Under the pieces are notes generated by a model that made no database searches, had not been told where the DNA came from, and saw only the letters and a list, made by a program, of their open reading frames with translations. This document shows positions 21,416-33,578 of a DNA stretch of 64,000 nucleotides, in pieces. Source of the DNA: Phycomyces nitens (Eukaryota > Mucoromycota > Mucoromycetes > Mucorales > Phycomycetaceae); the NCBI GenBank assembly GCA_022702545.1, contig JAHRBC010000003.1, positions 3,844,001-3,908,000 of the forward strand, given 5' to 3'. The stretch's first letter is position 1; each line of letters begins with the position of its first letter. Made by a program: the position numbers and the translations under genes.

Positions 21416-23095
21416 TTAATATCTATTGAGATGATTGTCTGTCATGCTTACCAGCTGTCTGATCTGGTCTCTATGTTCTGATGGGAGGGCATTGATTTGA
21501 TCTTCTGTGAGTTGTAATACCTGCATCAACAGTGCCTTTTGCTGCTCTTTTGCCATGTCCACTGTTGTAAATGTGTCAAGAAAAAGCCATAGATGTCCCC
21601 AATAAAACAAGATATAATAAGCTTACCTCCAGTGTCTACTGGTGCACTTGTGAAAGGAGCAGGGCTTGACATCATTGGAGGGGCTACAGACTGCATAGGT
21701 TGCATGTTTTGTATCGGTTGCATCGACTGAATTGGCTGCATGTTTTGCATCGACTGCATCGGTTGCATGTTCTGCATCGATTGCATGTTTTGCATCGGTT
21801 GCATGTTTTGCATCGACTGCATCGGTTGCATGTTCTGCATCGACTGCATAGGTTGCATTGGCTGTATGTTTTGCATCGATTGCATGGGTTGCATGTTTTG
21901 CATCGACTGCATAGGTTGGGTGGATGCCATCTGTGTCATCGATGGAGGTTGGGCCATTGTCTGTGGTGTAGGAGTAGACATGGAGAAAGAAGGTGCCGGT
22001 GTAGCAAGTGCAACAGGATTACTCATGATCCTCTAACAAGGATCTAGATTAGATATGCCCAAGCCAAAATGAATGCCTTGAACTTACTGTGATAATATTG
22101 GGATCCACAATGTTCATCATAACCATGGCCTGGAACAAGGCATATGCGACCTGTGGGTTTGTCGTCAAGAACTCTCTAGTAAAGCTTGGACGTTCAAAGG
22201 ACATTTGCTATCAAACATGTATCAATACCAGCACAATACCAACAAGTGTCACCCCATACCTTCATATTGCTCATCAATGTAAACAGATCCTGAGAGTTCA
22301 TTGACGCAAGTACTTTTGAAATCTCATTAACAGAGGAGGCCGAGCCTACTGGACTTGCCATGGGTTGTGGTGGTACTGGCTGAGGTGGTAAAGCAGCCTG
22401 GGGTGCCATGATGTGAGGTCCTCTTTGCTACATAACCATATTCAATGATCTATTCTTATCCACATTGCTTGAATATTTTACCTGTGGTTGCTGTGGCTGT
22501 TGCTGTTGTTGCTGCTGTGGCGGTTTGTGGTGAGATTGGTGATGATGTGATTGCTGCTGTTGTTGCTGTTGTTGTTGTTGAAGATGTTGAGAATGCTGCT
22601 GTTGCTGCTGTGGAGGTTGTTGTGGAGGTTGTTGCTGTCTAGGATTCTCGGATTGTGGATCCATGGCGGCATAATCAACTCTCAACTGCCTTCCGACAAC
22701 ATCATAATCATTTAGATTTCGAACAGCACTTGCTGCAGTCTCGGCATCTAATATAATTTATAAGTAATGACGATTGTATGATTATTGCATCGATTTACCA
22801 TAGAATTCGCAGAAACCAAAGCCCTTTGGTCGTCCAGTGTCACGATCAAACAATAGACTACAATTCTGGTAAGATTACCGAAAATATAATACTGGAACAA
22901 ATAATGCTTAGAATCTTACCGGAATGACTTTACAGGACCAACCTCCTTGAAGATATCGATCAATTGTTCTTCTGTCAGTTCAAAGGGAATATTTCCCACT
23001 ATGTAAAAAAATAGAATGTAAGAATCTTATCTAGTTGGCACAATGTCGTATTATTTACCAAACACAACGCGTGTTCCTCTTGTAGCTTGGCTCAT
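21416..23095 (-). CDS. Cleavage stimulation factor 64 kDa subunit (CstF-64/Rna15)
   Basis: A multi-exon minus-strand gene starting at ATG 23095. It opens with an RRM spread over three exons (RNP2-like VVFGNIPFEL, RNP1-like KGFGFCEF). A Gln/His/Pro-rich linker follows, then the CstF-64 hinge domain (VLASMNSQDLFTLMSNMK, TNPQVAYALFQAMVMMNIVD), a Met-Gln tripeptide repeat tract, and the short C-terminal helical domain (LLMQVLQLTEDQINALPSEH). Known role: binds GU-rich sequence downstream of poly(A) sites and joins CstF-77 through the hinge during 3' end cleavage. All three conserved modules are present and in order. The gene lies tandem to the CorA gene, with 1.4 kb between them. Confidence 0.93.
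21700..21925 (-). repeat. In-frame Met-Gln tripeptide repeat tract in CstF-64
   Basis: About 25 tandem codon triplets of the form Met-Gln-(Ser/Asn/Pro) encode MQSMQNMQPMQSMQ-type sequence between the hinge and the C-terminal domain. At DNA level it is a 9-18 bp tandem array (GCATCGACTGCAT/GGTTGCATG variants). The place in the protein corresponds to the low-complexity region that in vertebrate CstF-64 carries MEARA/G pentapeptide repeats. Confidence 0.9.
22478..22665 (-). repeat. CAG/CAA-rich polyglutamine-polyhistidine tract in CstF-64
   Basis: Runs of CAA and CAG codons with interspersed His and Pro encode PPQQPPQQQQQHSQHLQQ-type sequence just after the RRM. It is typical low-complexity linker sequence and a candidate length-variable microsatellite. 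Confidence 0.85.
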
Positions 23096-24542
23096 TGTAA
23101 GGGATCAACTACCTTTGGCAACGCGCACCTTTTGCAGTCAATTTTCTAAAATGACACTGAAAAATGCAGTATGATAATGTGACTACTGGATAGAGATATC
23201 ATCCAATCAAAGCGCCAAGTAAAAGTGTTGGGCATGGGGAGCCAATTCAAAAGGGCAGAATACTTTGCATCAAAAGGCAATCGATCAACAGAGTATAGGC
23301 CCAACGATTGCTATAAAGATACCCGCAAAAGGCTTGTAACAAAGAAAAACAGTTACAAGAGCATCAATATATTCACATCTGCCATGAAAGGATGTGACTG
23401 GTATATACATATTATTCTTGAGTCTAAAGGGCTTCAGGTTCAAATGAGATTAACGATGTGTATTACTAAAGTCGATTCAATATCAATAAGTATAAAACAA
23501 AAGCAATCTGGCAATTTTGTAATTACTTGCAAGAAAACTAGGGCGATCGTCTGCATCTAGTATTCAAAATTGCCTACAGGCCACCAATAAAATCCCTGTT
23601 GGCCTAGAACAATAAATTTAATTGGCCAACTCTATCAAAAATCTGCCAATAAATTAGCGAATAGTATCTCATCAATTGAATAAATATTTAGATTGTTTAA
23701 ATTGGTTACTATGATTTATGCTTGTTTACATGTCAGATATGTGGCATTTGTTTTACAATTGTGGAAATCATAAAGTGTCAATATAAGGTTATTCAACATC
23801 TGCTACGTTTGAAGCCATGCGAGTGATGATTTGCCGACTAATTGTGATGAGTTAACCAAGCTTTAGGGTGAAATACAAGAGATGGGAATACTTTTTTTTA
23901 AAAATAATAATAATATTCTTAGATGAAATTGAAATGAGTTTGTTAATAGCTGTAGCTTATTGTGATAATATGGATCAGTCAGTCTATGGACAGGAATTCA
24001 TCACTACAAAGCAGATCAATGAGCCTTTAAGATTTTCATTTTTCATTTTTAGATATATAGTGACATGTATTAAAAACTACTTTTATGAGCTAGTCTAATT
24101 ACAAGTCTATACATAAGGATATGCGTCTAATGCAAAGGAAAAGATGCTTTTTACTTTTACATAAAGGAGTGCTTTATAAACCCCATTCTAAAGATAGCTA
24201 CTATTTAGATTATTGTTCTGAATATATACTTCTTTTAAAAAATACTTTTTCAAGTAATCAATCCAATACTCTTTTAGAAATATAAAGTGTATTTCTAGAA
24301 AAAAAGGTCCAATTGTTCAGTCGAACATGATCCCAGGAATACTCTTCTATTGACTGCTCAATAATAGAATATAACCGTGTTCTTGGATAGTCCAAAATGT
24401 AGCTTAGTAGTTCTTTTCAAAAAGAAAGAAAGAAGTAAATTAGAATTGTTTTATAGTAGAAAATAAGAAACTGCATGTAATTTAGTATATATTTTAATGT
24501 AATGTATCAGATGTTTGTATGTGTTGATGATATTGATGGTAT
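23096..24542. other. Intergenic region upstream of CstF-64
   Basis: 1.45 kb holding the CstF-64 promoter side and the 3' flank of the CorA gene. It is A+T-rich with no codon-like frame that I trust; an open stretch near 23228-23560 has atypical composition. A small palindromic motif, TTGGCC...GGCCAA, occurs at about 23600-23626. Confidence 0.5.
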
Positions 24543-26321
24543 TTAAAGGATGTTATTACGTTTTCCTACAGCAACCATGGCAATAACGAATATCAACATC
24601 CCAGATACGATCCAAAAGAACCAAACCAGATCCGTATTATTCTGTCCTGGTACTTCTACGTTCATACCAAAGATACCAGCAACAAGATTGAGAGGTACTA
24701 CAAGGGTTGCTAGGAAAGTAAGCCGGTTGATGACTTCATTGGTGGTATTGCCGGCCTGCGACAATTCAATTGATACTTGTCCAAGATAGTTGCGATGTGC
24801 ACGGCCAAGTGTCAGGTCAAAATGGGTAACGTTCTGCAGCATGGTGAGAATATGATCTGTTTAAAGTGTAAGTATACCAATAGGTGTAAATGTGCTTTAC
24901 CTTGGATATCACCCAAGTACAAGATAACCTCATGCTGGACTCTTGCTTCTTCCATAAGTTCATTCAAGATGCTCTTTTCTGGTCTAGTATTTACAATGTG
25001 TGCTAGTTCATGCATATGGTCTTCGTATCTTTTTATAAGACTACGCAGAACATCTGCCTTGGGACCCAGGAGGCGAAGGAGTTGCATAACATTCTTACGG
25101 CAGCTTCCAATACGTCGCAGCATGTCGGATTGCTCAGAGTTTGTAAGGACCAAAACAAGGTCATCGATCGAATCGACTTCGAGTTCGGCATATTGGATCA
25201 GAGGTGCAAAACTGTCCGTAACATTGTCGATAAGAGCATAGTTGATCCACTCTGGAGTAACACGAACAACTTCCTTGAGTTGGTTGATACGCTGTCGAAC
25301 ATTGTATGGATGAGGCAAAGGTTGAAAGTGGAACTGTTTTGTATAAAGAAGAGTAAATGATCCACAAGCTCCTATATACCCAATTACTTACGGTAAGAAC
25401 ACCATCCTTGAACACAATAATATAGAAATTAACAGCATCAAGATAAGACTGACTGTCATAATCTTGGTTGAAGCTTCGGAAACTAATGAACATGTAGTTT
25501 TGAAAGATCTCGCACTTCTCACGAGATTCTTGGGCTTGGATATCTTCTGTTGTCAAGGGATGAATCCGGAAGATCTAAAGTATCTCTAACCCATCAGTCT
25601 CTAGTAGTAAAATAAGTAATTTACCCACCTTACTTAGTGATCGCATTTCATCGTCCGTAGGGTCAAAGATATCGATCCACCAGCAATTTGTAGTTAACAA
25701 CTCTTGGGATACATTTTGTCCCCCATCTTCTTCCGGAAACCGGCAACTCAGAAGCTCAAAAAATGAGGGACTATAAAGAGTGCCTCTCTTGACAGAGTAG
25801 AATATGTAGCGTGTTTTCGAGTTGTGTACTTTTGCCAATGACTAGTTATTTTATTGAGTAAAAAAGGTTCGGCTTACAAGGCACATTTATTGACACCTCC
25901 AATAAGTCTTTGGTTATACCTTTTTATCCTCGTATGTGTGTATAGATCTAGGAGACAAGGGACCTACCCGAGAATCGCTATCGGGCATAGGTTGTTCGGG
26001 CAAAGGTTGGTCTGACTGTGATATTTCAACAGGGCTAGGTTGATCTACCTCAATATTCATGTATCTATGCAATGCTTTTCGTTGAACTGTTTCATGAATA
26101 CTGTCTTCATAAGCAGTCGAAAGAGCTGGAAGTAAGAAGCGAGCATCTTGTTCGCTTGGTGTCTGGACAATAGCCCGATTGCTTTTTGAAGGTGGAAGAC
26201 AAGGAGGAGGATCGTGCGGAGGGATCTCTAGGATGAGATCTCTAGGCGGGGGGTGATGAGAAGGTCCTCCAGCTGAAATGGAAGCATGTGTTGTCTCCAT
26301 CCCAAACAGATGTTTATGCAC
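24543..26321 (-). CDS. CorA-family magnesium transporter, Mnr2/Alr1-like
   Basis: A minus-strand gene of about six exons from ATG 26321 to TAA 24543. The N-terminal exon is Pro/His-rich and cytosolic-looking. Then come the CorA soluble domain (NCWWIDIFDPTDDEMRSLSK, HPLTTEDIQAQESREKCEIF, FRSFNQDYDSQS), a long helical stalk (FAPLIQYAELEVDSIDDLVL, RSLIKRYEDHMHELAHIV) and two C-terminal membrane helices. The signature GMN (AGIFGMNVEVPG) sits at the end of the first helix. Known role: homo-oligomeric Mg2+ channel of plasma membrane (Alr) or vacuole (Mnr2). The C-terminus is short after the second helix, unlike Alr1. The second Met (at 26300) is an alternative start. Confidence 0.92.
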
Positions 26322-26921
26322 ATTCAGGAAAGAAAGTAAAAAAGATACTCAGTTAATTCTGATCTTTTTTTTTTTTGAGAAATTCTCCTCTGGCGGAGAT
26401 GAATATGATTTCCATGGTTACTCAATTTCCTAGTAATATGAATAACTCCCACTATATTTGATCTTCTTACTGTTTCAATACCTCGTTGGGAATATTAACA
26501 ACAAACAAACCGACAAAAATGAAACCCCAAGCTGTAATTATTTTGATTACAACATCCCAAAAAACTGATCCTTTTACTACTAAAGCCCTACCTTTGAATA
26601 TCCAAGGATGGCTCTCAGCAGTAATACAACTCAATCATTGTTCTGTATCACAGTCATGTCTTTGATGTCTTTGGTTGATAAACAGCCTAGAGAACATCAT
26701 TTGTTTGGAATACGTTTCTTGGTACCTGGAAAATACCAAGCTTTAGACCTCCATGGTTTCACGAATAAGAGTTGGCTTTTTTTTTCAGTGACAAGGATGA
26801 AGAAAACATGTGGTTGGCGTTTTGACCTTTTTTAGTATTTGAGTAACTCAAGGCAAACTTGACGCTTTTTTTTTACAGAGTGTACATGGATAGAGTAAAA
26901 TACAGTGATTGATTTATTGAT
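26322..26921. other. Intergenic region between CorA and metacaspase genes
   Basis: 600 bp containing the 5' flank of the CorA gene and the 3' flank of the metacaspase gene. There are several poly-T tracts and no convincing coding or RNA feature. Confidence 0.45.
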
Positions 26922-29061
26922 TTAAATAATAAACAAAAGGTTGACATCGATAGGATGAGAAGACGACAGCTGAGGACGCTGTTCGTACTTTTCACGCAAG
27001 ATATCACGTACAGAGTTGAGCAATTGAAGGAATGATTGCTGGCGATTCTGCCGTAAGGCGGCTAAAAACAACACAATTGTCAATAGGTCAAACACATATG
27101 ATCAAGCATATAACCTAAACTAGCCATGTAACTTACTTGTAAAAGCATAACTCATTGCACCTGTACTTCTGCCTGCTTCAAATGCATCGGCCGAAGTCTG
27201 CTCGTCTTTACAGCCAGAGAACATGATGACATCAGCAGGAGAGCTCTTTGCCTGTTTGCTCTCTTCACTTGAAGATTTGCTTTTCATAATCTTGCTACCA
27301 AGAGACATGAATGAAGACAGGGCTCCAGATACATTTCCGCTAGCATAAGCCATGCCTGCATTCAACAGACCGCTGCCAGCAGTCTTGAAGAGGTTTTGCT
27401 CCTTAATTACACCCTGAGTAGAGTATACATAGGGAAGATCAAGAGCAGTGCCAGAGTGACAGCTGTCAAAGATGGCCGTCAGACGACATCCAGGTGGAAG
27501 AGGACGAACCATCAATTCATGCATTTCCTTTAGTATACATCCAAGAGTCAGTTTCGGCTATACATTTTATCTCGTTAATTCAACCTACATCGTCAATAAT
27601 CTGCCCAGTCTCTCCAGGGTACATTTGATGATCCACAGGGTAAATTGTCTCGTCACAGCCATCATCTTCATCACCATCAACATCCTGAACCTATATGTAT
27701 TCAATTGGGTCAATATACCGCAACATAAAGAAGGCCGGGCTTACGCTTCCACCATGACCACTGTAGTGGAAAAAGAACCTGGATATCATTGTCAGAGCCA
27801 ATTTCTCTTAAATACCAATATCAATATCAATTCCAACTTACGAGTCATTGGGACGAGCATCTCTGACCAGCCATTGCATGCCTGAAATGATGTTTTGTTT
27901 GGTAGGAATAAATCGTTCGTCTGTCTTGTCATCCGTCAATATCACCATATCCTCCTGTTCATTTTCATTAGTCAAAAACATTGCACAGGTTATCTTCATT
28001 ACCTCTTTGAATCCATAGAGTGAAATCAAAAACTCCTTTAGATTCAAAACATCATTGATGCAGCCTAAGCATAGTAATTCCAAATAAGCCAATTGAACCC
28101 TAGTCAAATGATTTGGACTAGAAAGCATAGTTTACCCTTGAGTTCATTCTTGCTTCCAAAGTAATTGATACCGATCAGCAGAGCTCTTTTTCTTCCCTGA
28201 CCTAATTTAATTATCCGTCTTTAGATTCCTTGTCTTATAAACCTCTTTCTTATTCTTACAGTTGGAAAGTTGGAACTGAGGTGGAGGTCTGTTTTTAAGC
28301 GCTGGGTCAACATGCATGACGAATTGGTCACTTGTTCCTGGGGGAGGTTGACTGGTGCCATATGGTACTGAATAGGTTACATTGATGAATTAATATTAGT
28401 AATATAATCCAAAGTAAATACGAATATCTCAAGTACCTGGGTTTGGTGCCTGGTTGTGAGAAGAATTGGGTGGCTGTGGGTAGTTTGCCTGAGACACCAA
28501 TGGGTCGGTGGGTCTAAAGATTGGATCTTGACCTGATTGGGATGCAATTAGTATGATTAGCTATATTGTTTAAAGAATATGAAGATTACCTGTATAGCTT
28601 GGAGGTCTAATCTGTGCATTCTCTTGATGATTGCGGTATTCGGAACCACTGGCCGGAGGAGGAGGAGAATATTGCTAAAACAAAATGAATAATTGATGAT
28701 GTGTAATGTTGTCAAGGCTTACGGGTGGTGAAGAATATCCTTGCTGAGGATAACCTTGCTGAGGATAACCTGAAGGTGGAGGATAACCTTGCTGAGGATA
28801 TCCTTGAGGGGGAGGATATTGCTGTTGAGGATAACCTTGTTGAGGATAACCTTGTTGAGGATAACCTGAAGGTGGAGGATAACCTTGTTGAGGGGGAGGA
28901 TACTGCTGTTGAGGGTAACCTTGCTGAGGATAGCCTGAAGGTGGAGGATAGCCTTGTTGAGGATAACCTTGCTGAGGATATCCCTGAGGAGGAGGGTATC
29001 CTTGTTGTTGTTGTTGTTGCTGGCCGTAGCCATGAGTTCCGTATTGACCTGGATACGCCAT
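26922..29061 (-). CDS. MCA1: Type I metacaspase (peptidase C14 family)
   Basis: A minus-strand multi-exon gene from ATG 29061 to TAA 26922. The prodomain is Gln/Tyr/Pro/Gly-rich with tandem [14 protein letters not shown] units. A Pro-rich linker leads to the p20 domain, [20 protein letters not shown]. The catalytic His lies in [10 protein letters not shown], which is split by an intron near 27776-27837, and the catalytic Cys in [14 protein letters not shown]. The p10 part contains [17 protein letters not shown] and ends in DVNLLFII. Known role: caspase-like, Arg/Lys-specific, Ca2+-dependent protease involved in protein quality control and cell death in fungi. The prodomain resembles the yeast Mca1 Q-rich prodomain. 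The gene is divergent from the NBR1 receptor gene, with 568 bp between starts. Confidence 0.94.
28725..29010 (-). repeat. Tandem [10 protein letters not shown]-encoding repeats in metacaspase prodomain
   Basis: About 15 imperfect 15-bp units (complement strand GGATAACCTTGTTGA/GGATAACCTGAAGGT) encode alternating [10 protein letters not shown] and QYPPP, followed by a CAA run. The same tract opens long spurious frames on the other strands. Such repeats are prone to length variation. Confidence 0.9.
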
Positions 29062-29574
29062 TGGGTTCAAGGTTGGTAAGTCAAAGGAAAAAAAGACTTT
29101 CTCGAGCCGTCAATCCATAAAAAGACTCTTGTTCGACCAAACCGTCGTCACAGAATTCTACGTAATCATTTTCCAGACAGCCTATATATTTTCTAGAAAA
29201 CACTTCTTTAATCCTGGTGTCTAGAGTGCTGCTTACTACCGGGCTGGTTATCTATTTCTGCCTCGGCCTTGGTGGACAGGACTTCCTTGACATAAAACGG
29301 CGCAGGGAATGCAGGGGTGGGAGATGAAGAGGAGGGAAAATAAGGGCTGTGATTGGACAGAATAATTATATGGGTAATAAAAAAAAGGATCAGCAGAGAA
29401 ATCGCAGATTTACTTGGCAGCCCAGCCTTTTGTGTGACCCTGAAATCTGCATAATGTGGGTAAGCTGACTGGATTGACAAGCAAAGTGATATGGAGAGAG
29501 GAATGCGCCTCATTGGTTTCGGATAAGTGTCGTGACTGCTCATGGCCCAAAAGTGTTCTGCCAAGAGAATTTGG

Positions 29575-29582
29575 TATAAAAG
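29575..29582 (+). promoter_or_regulatory. TATA-like box upstream of the NBR1-type gene
   Basis: TATAAAAG lies 48 bp before the ATG at 29630. The spacing fits a short 5' UTR. This is a sequence match only. Confidence 0.5.
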
Positions 29583-29629
29583 GAGCCTGATAAGCACACA
29601 CAAACTCGTATCTTTCTTTTCTCTTAAAA

Positions 29630-32364
29630 ATGGATGACAAGATACGCCTCAAGATCACTGGGCCTTTGGTCATCAAAGCATATCAACCATCAAGCCAAGA
29701 GACACGGCGTATTGTGATTGTTAGCCGCACCCCAACCCGCGAGCCAACCTCAATTTCCTATCGTAAACTCAAGGATAGAATCCGCGAAACATTTAAGCTC
29801 CCAGACACCAACTTTGTCCTGGAATACACAGATGATGAGGGTGACAATATTCTCATAAAGTCTTCCTGGGAGTTGCAAGAAGCAGTAGACAACAATCGTC
29901 TCAAGTCCTCCCAAGACCCTGCCACCCTCAAGGTGACCATCATCGCAAATCCAAACCTACCGCAGCAGCCAGAGCCAGAGCCAGAATCAGAATCAGAGCC
30001 AAGACAGACACAGAACAGAGGAGCTGAATCCACCCAAAAGGCGGTTAATGATATAGTCACTGCCTCTGCCAGCATGTTGATCAACTTTCTTGAACAGGAT
30101 TCTACTCAAGCAATCCTCCAGTCTGCCATAAAGTCGGCTGCAAGCATGTTTGGCATTCCTGAACACACCAGCAGGCCAGACACCTCGGCCAGATATGTAC
30201 CTGAAAGCGATCCCTCCAGAAGTTCAGACACCTCGGCCAAAGATGTACCTGAAAGCGATGTCTCCAGCCTTCGCTCTGTTGCCCAGTCTGCCCAATCGTC
30301 TATCTTCTGCAACCGTTGCTTCAACCCAATCACAGGCGCTGGCTGGGCCTGCTGTGAATGCAAAGACTATGACCTGTGTCGTGCGTGCAAGGGTCTTGAG
30401 GTTGGACATGACTTTATCCACACTTTCCGTCCAATCTTCATCAGAATCCCCACAACCCCTCCACAATTCCCTACCAAAGAGAGTCCTCTGCCAGAACTAC
30501 CCACAGACTTGCCCACTGAGCTACCCACAGACTCATCCAGCAAATTTGGGTATGGCTGCAATGTATGTCACTCTGAAATCGTAGGCATTCGACATGCGTG
30601 CACTACATGCAGTGGCTTTGATCTGTGCGAGAGTTGCTTTAAAGAGGCAAAGCATTGTCATCCTATGCACACGTTTATCACACACATCGAAAACAGCTCT
30701 GAAGAGGTCTCTGATCTGAAACCATCAGGTAAGCTATCTATTGATTCATTTCCCTTGGATATCTGATTAATAAGTCTGTAGACGACAATCGCGTCCTCCA
30801 TGATGGAATCATCTGTGATCAATGTAACAATTCTATTCATGGTATCAGATACAAGGTATAGTTGGTGCTTGGGACCAGCCAATGTTTATCACTAAAATCA
30901 ACCCAAACAGTGCGGATACTGCCTTGATTATGATCTGTGCCAAGTATGTGAAGAGAATTCAAACCATGACAGCTCCCATTTGTTTGTCAAGATCCGCAAC
31001 CCAATTAACCTTGGAAAGAGCGACAAGCCTATCCTGTCTTATTGCATCGAAAAGTGTCAAGAAGCATTTGGCGACAAAAGCACCGAGACAATCTTTAATT
31101 CCTTCCAGCAAATAACCCTGGAACAGCCGTCTATTGCTGCCTCGAGCGCATCTTCAGTTGTTTCCGAACAGTTTTCAAAGGGATCATTAACCCCCTCTGG
31201 CGCATCAATAAAGATCAGTCGCACTCCTTCCCAGCTACACGAGGAAACCTCTAGTCAAATGGAGACATCGCAAGTAGTACACGAGTACGAGGATGAGCAG
31301 ACACCAAGAGATGAGCACAACACTGACAATGACAAGGAAGAGGTATACGAGGAAACTGTTGCCGAGACAAGAGACCATTCAGAGTCAGGGTCACAATACA
31401 CTCTGTCGGCATCCTTTGTTGCGGATATCACTATTCCAGACGGCAGCGTAGCATTGCCCGGAAGCCAATTCCTCAAGATCTGGAAGCTTAAGAACGATGG
31501 CACGTCCGCATGGCCCGAAGGTTCACAGCTTGTGTTTAGTGGCGGAAACATCTTTAGAGCCTATCCTTCAAGCTGTGACCCCAAGAGTTTCGTTATACCC
31601 GTCACTGCACCTCAGCAAGATGCCTTTATTGTTGCCGAGCTGCAAGCTCCTGAAACTCCTGGCCGATACATTAGCTACTTCCGTCTCTCCAGTCCAGATG
31701 GCATTCGTTTTGGTCACCGTCTGTGGTGCGACATAATTGTATCTGACCAGTCTAGTACCACAATCCCTCCACTCTCTACCTCTGTCATCTCAAACATGGT
31801 CTTCCCCGCACCTTCTGTCACAGTATCCCCTACGATCAGCTATCCTGCAAGTGAATTTAGCAGCCGCGTAAACTCCCGTGCTCCCTCCTTTAGTGTTGCT
31901 GATGAAGAGGACTTTGAGTTCTACCCAGCCGTGTCATCCTATCCAGTTGCCTCTGCTACTTCAACCATTTCAGCATCTTCTTCAACATCTGCTCGTTCTT
32001 CTAACCACAGCAACTCTACTGCCAGCCAGGCTGATAGTGGAGCCGACTTTGTAATCATTACTGAAAACGCCGTGGCTGCTGAAAGAGCTACATCAAAGAT
32101 CGAGACCCCTGTCCCAACAAACACTCCCACGGGATTATTCTCGACCCAAAAATACAACGCGCAGTTGACCCAAATCCATGAAATGGTAAGTCAGAAATAT
32201 AAAATAAGAAAAAATAGCCTTGAACCATAAACCAACCATAAACCTCTTTTAACCTCTAGGGCCTCACTTTCTGCGATGAACTTGCCCTTCGACTACTTGA
32301 CAAATATCAAGGCAACATTGACCTAGTCGTGCCTCAGATCCTGGAGAAACTCTATCCTGAATAA
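29630..32364 (+). CDS. NBR1-type selective autophagy receptor (PB1-ZZ-ZZ-ZZ-FW-UBA)
   Basis: Four exons (29630-30728, 30782-30855, 30911-32185, 32260-32364) give about 850 residues. From the N-terminus: a PB1 domain (VIVSRTPTREPTSISYRKL, with acidic EYTDDEGDN as the OPCA part), a linker, three ZZ zinc fingers (FCNRCFNPITGAGWACCECK; YGCNVCHSEIVGIRHACTTC; ICDQCNNSIHGIRYKCGYC), an acidic linker, and the FW (four-Trp) NBR1 domain (FLKIWKLKNDGTSAWPEGSQ ... PGRYISYFRLSSPDGIRFGH). A Ser-rich stretch and a C-terminal UBA follow (FCDELALRLLDKYQGNIDLV). The third ZZ is split by the two small introns. Known role: NBR1 proteins bridge ubiquitinated or other cargo to Atg8; in filamentous fungi related proteins serve pexophagy and vacuolar delivery. 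Confidence 0.93.
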
Positions 32365-33542
32365 GTTTTTCAATCCTAACCAATGGGCCCCCTTTTCCTT
32401 TTCCTTTTTTCTTTTTTTTTTTGCCTGCTTTCACCCTTTGTTACTTTCAAGCGCAATCAAATAAAACACAAATGAAACCACTATAGATTGATGACCTTTA
32501 GGGCTAGAATCCAGAGGCTCAATTGCTCATTCAGTGTAAGCAATCTAATACACTGCCAAGGTGTGATTGTTTGGGTGTCTATTTTTGATAGTGATACCAA
32601 GGAGTCCTCATCAGTATGCTTTTTTTTTGTCGAGTGCCTAGAGTGTGGGACGAAGTTTGTTACACGTCAAGACCACATGAATCAGCCAAAGGAGTTTGGC
32701 GCTCCTCCTTTGAAGTGTGATATAAAACGTTAGCCTTATAAATTAATGCATTACTGGCTTGTCTAGATATGCTCAATTGAACATGGAGTACAAATGATAT
32801 TGTACATAAAAGCATATTTGAGTATTTTTTTAAAATGGTTAAATATTCCTTGTAGAATAATATCTATCAGCTGTTTGAACCTGAAGCGTGGTTTCATGAT
32901 TGACATATGTGATTAATCATATCAGAGGCTTAATAACAAGAAATTCTTAGCATTTTTTTTTCAAAATATTATTTCAAACAATGCTACTATCTTGATATCA
33001 ACATAAGAACAGGTTCCCCGAGAGACCCTGCTGATAAATGTCATAAAGTATGCTTGACATTAATTGAATCCCGGACTATATTACATTTATGTATTAAGTT
33101 TAGGTAAAGAGCGTCACTTGCGTCTTTGTTATAATTCCAGGTACTTATTCGTACTTCAAACAGTTTGTGTCTATCAAAGACCTCTAGTCTCAATGGTAAT
33201 TTAGTGGATATAAAGAAAATAGATACATTTGAGGCGTTTCTTGTTGAAAGGAGTGCATACTCTTTGAACATCAAATGTTTTATCCAAGTACCTAAAAATA
33301 TATAAAGTGCTCTACAGTTTCTGTTCACAGCCCCTAAAGAATTTTCTATTCAATAAAAAGCTCCAGCAATATATATATATCCAAAGGGGCTCAGTAGAGC
33401 TTCTCAAGGAGATAAAAAGACAATTTAATTTAACGGAGAACCATAAATGGTAATTGTGGTATATATTCATCATATGTATAGCTCAATATAATACAACTGA
33501 TCTTATACCAAATTGTATAACGCATCTCTGTAAAGTCAAAGG

Positions 33543-33578
<36 letters not shown>

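Noticed and set aside
21700..22047. Plus-strand Cys/His/Leu-rich repetitive frames opposite CstF-64
   Set aside because: They are mirror translations of the Met-Gln repeat; the minus strand carries conserved RRM, hinge and C-terminal domains.
23225..23560. Plus-strand open frame of about 110 codons upstream of CstF-64
   Set aside because: No conserved look, lineage-atypical composition and no splice or promoter support; kept as intergenic.
28725..29120. Plus-strand acidic repetitive frame opposite the metacaspase prodomain
   Set aside because: It is an artefact of the 15-bp coding repeat on the other strand; no start context or conserved domain.
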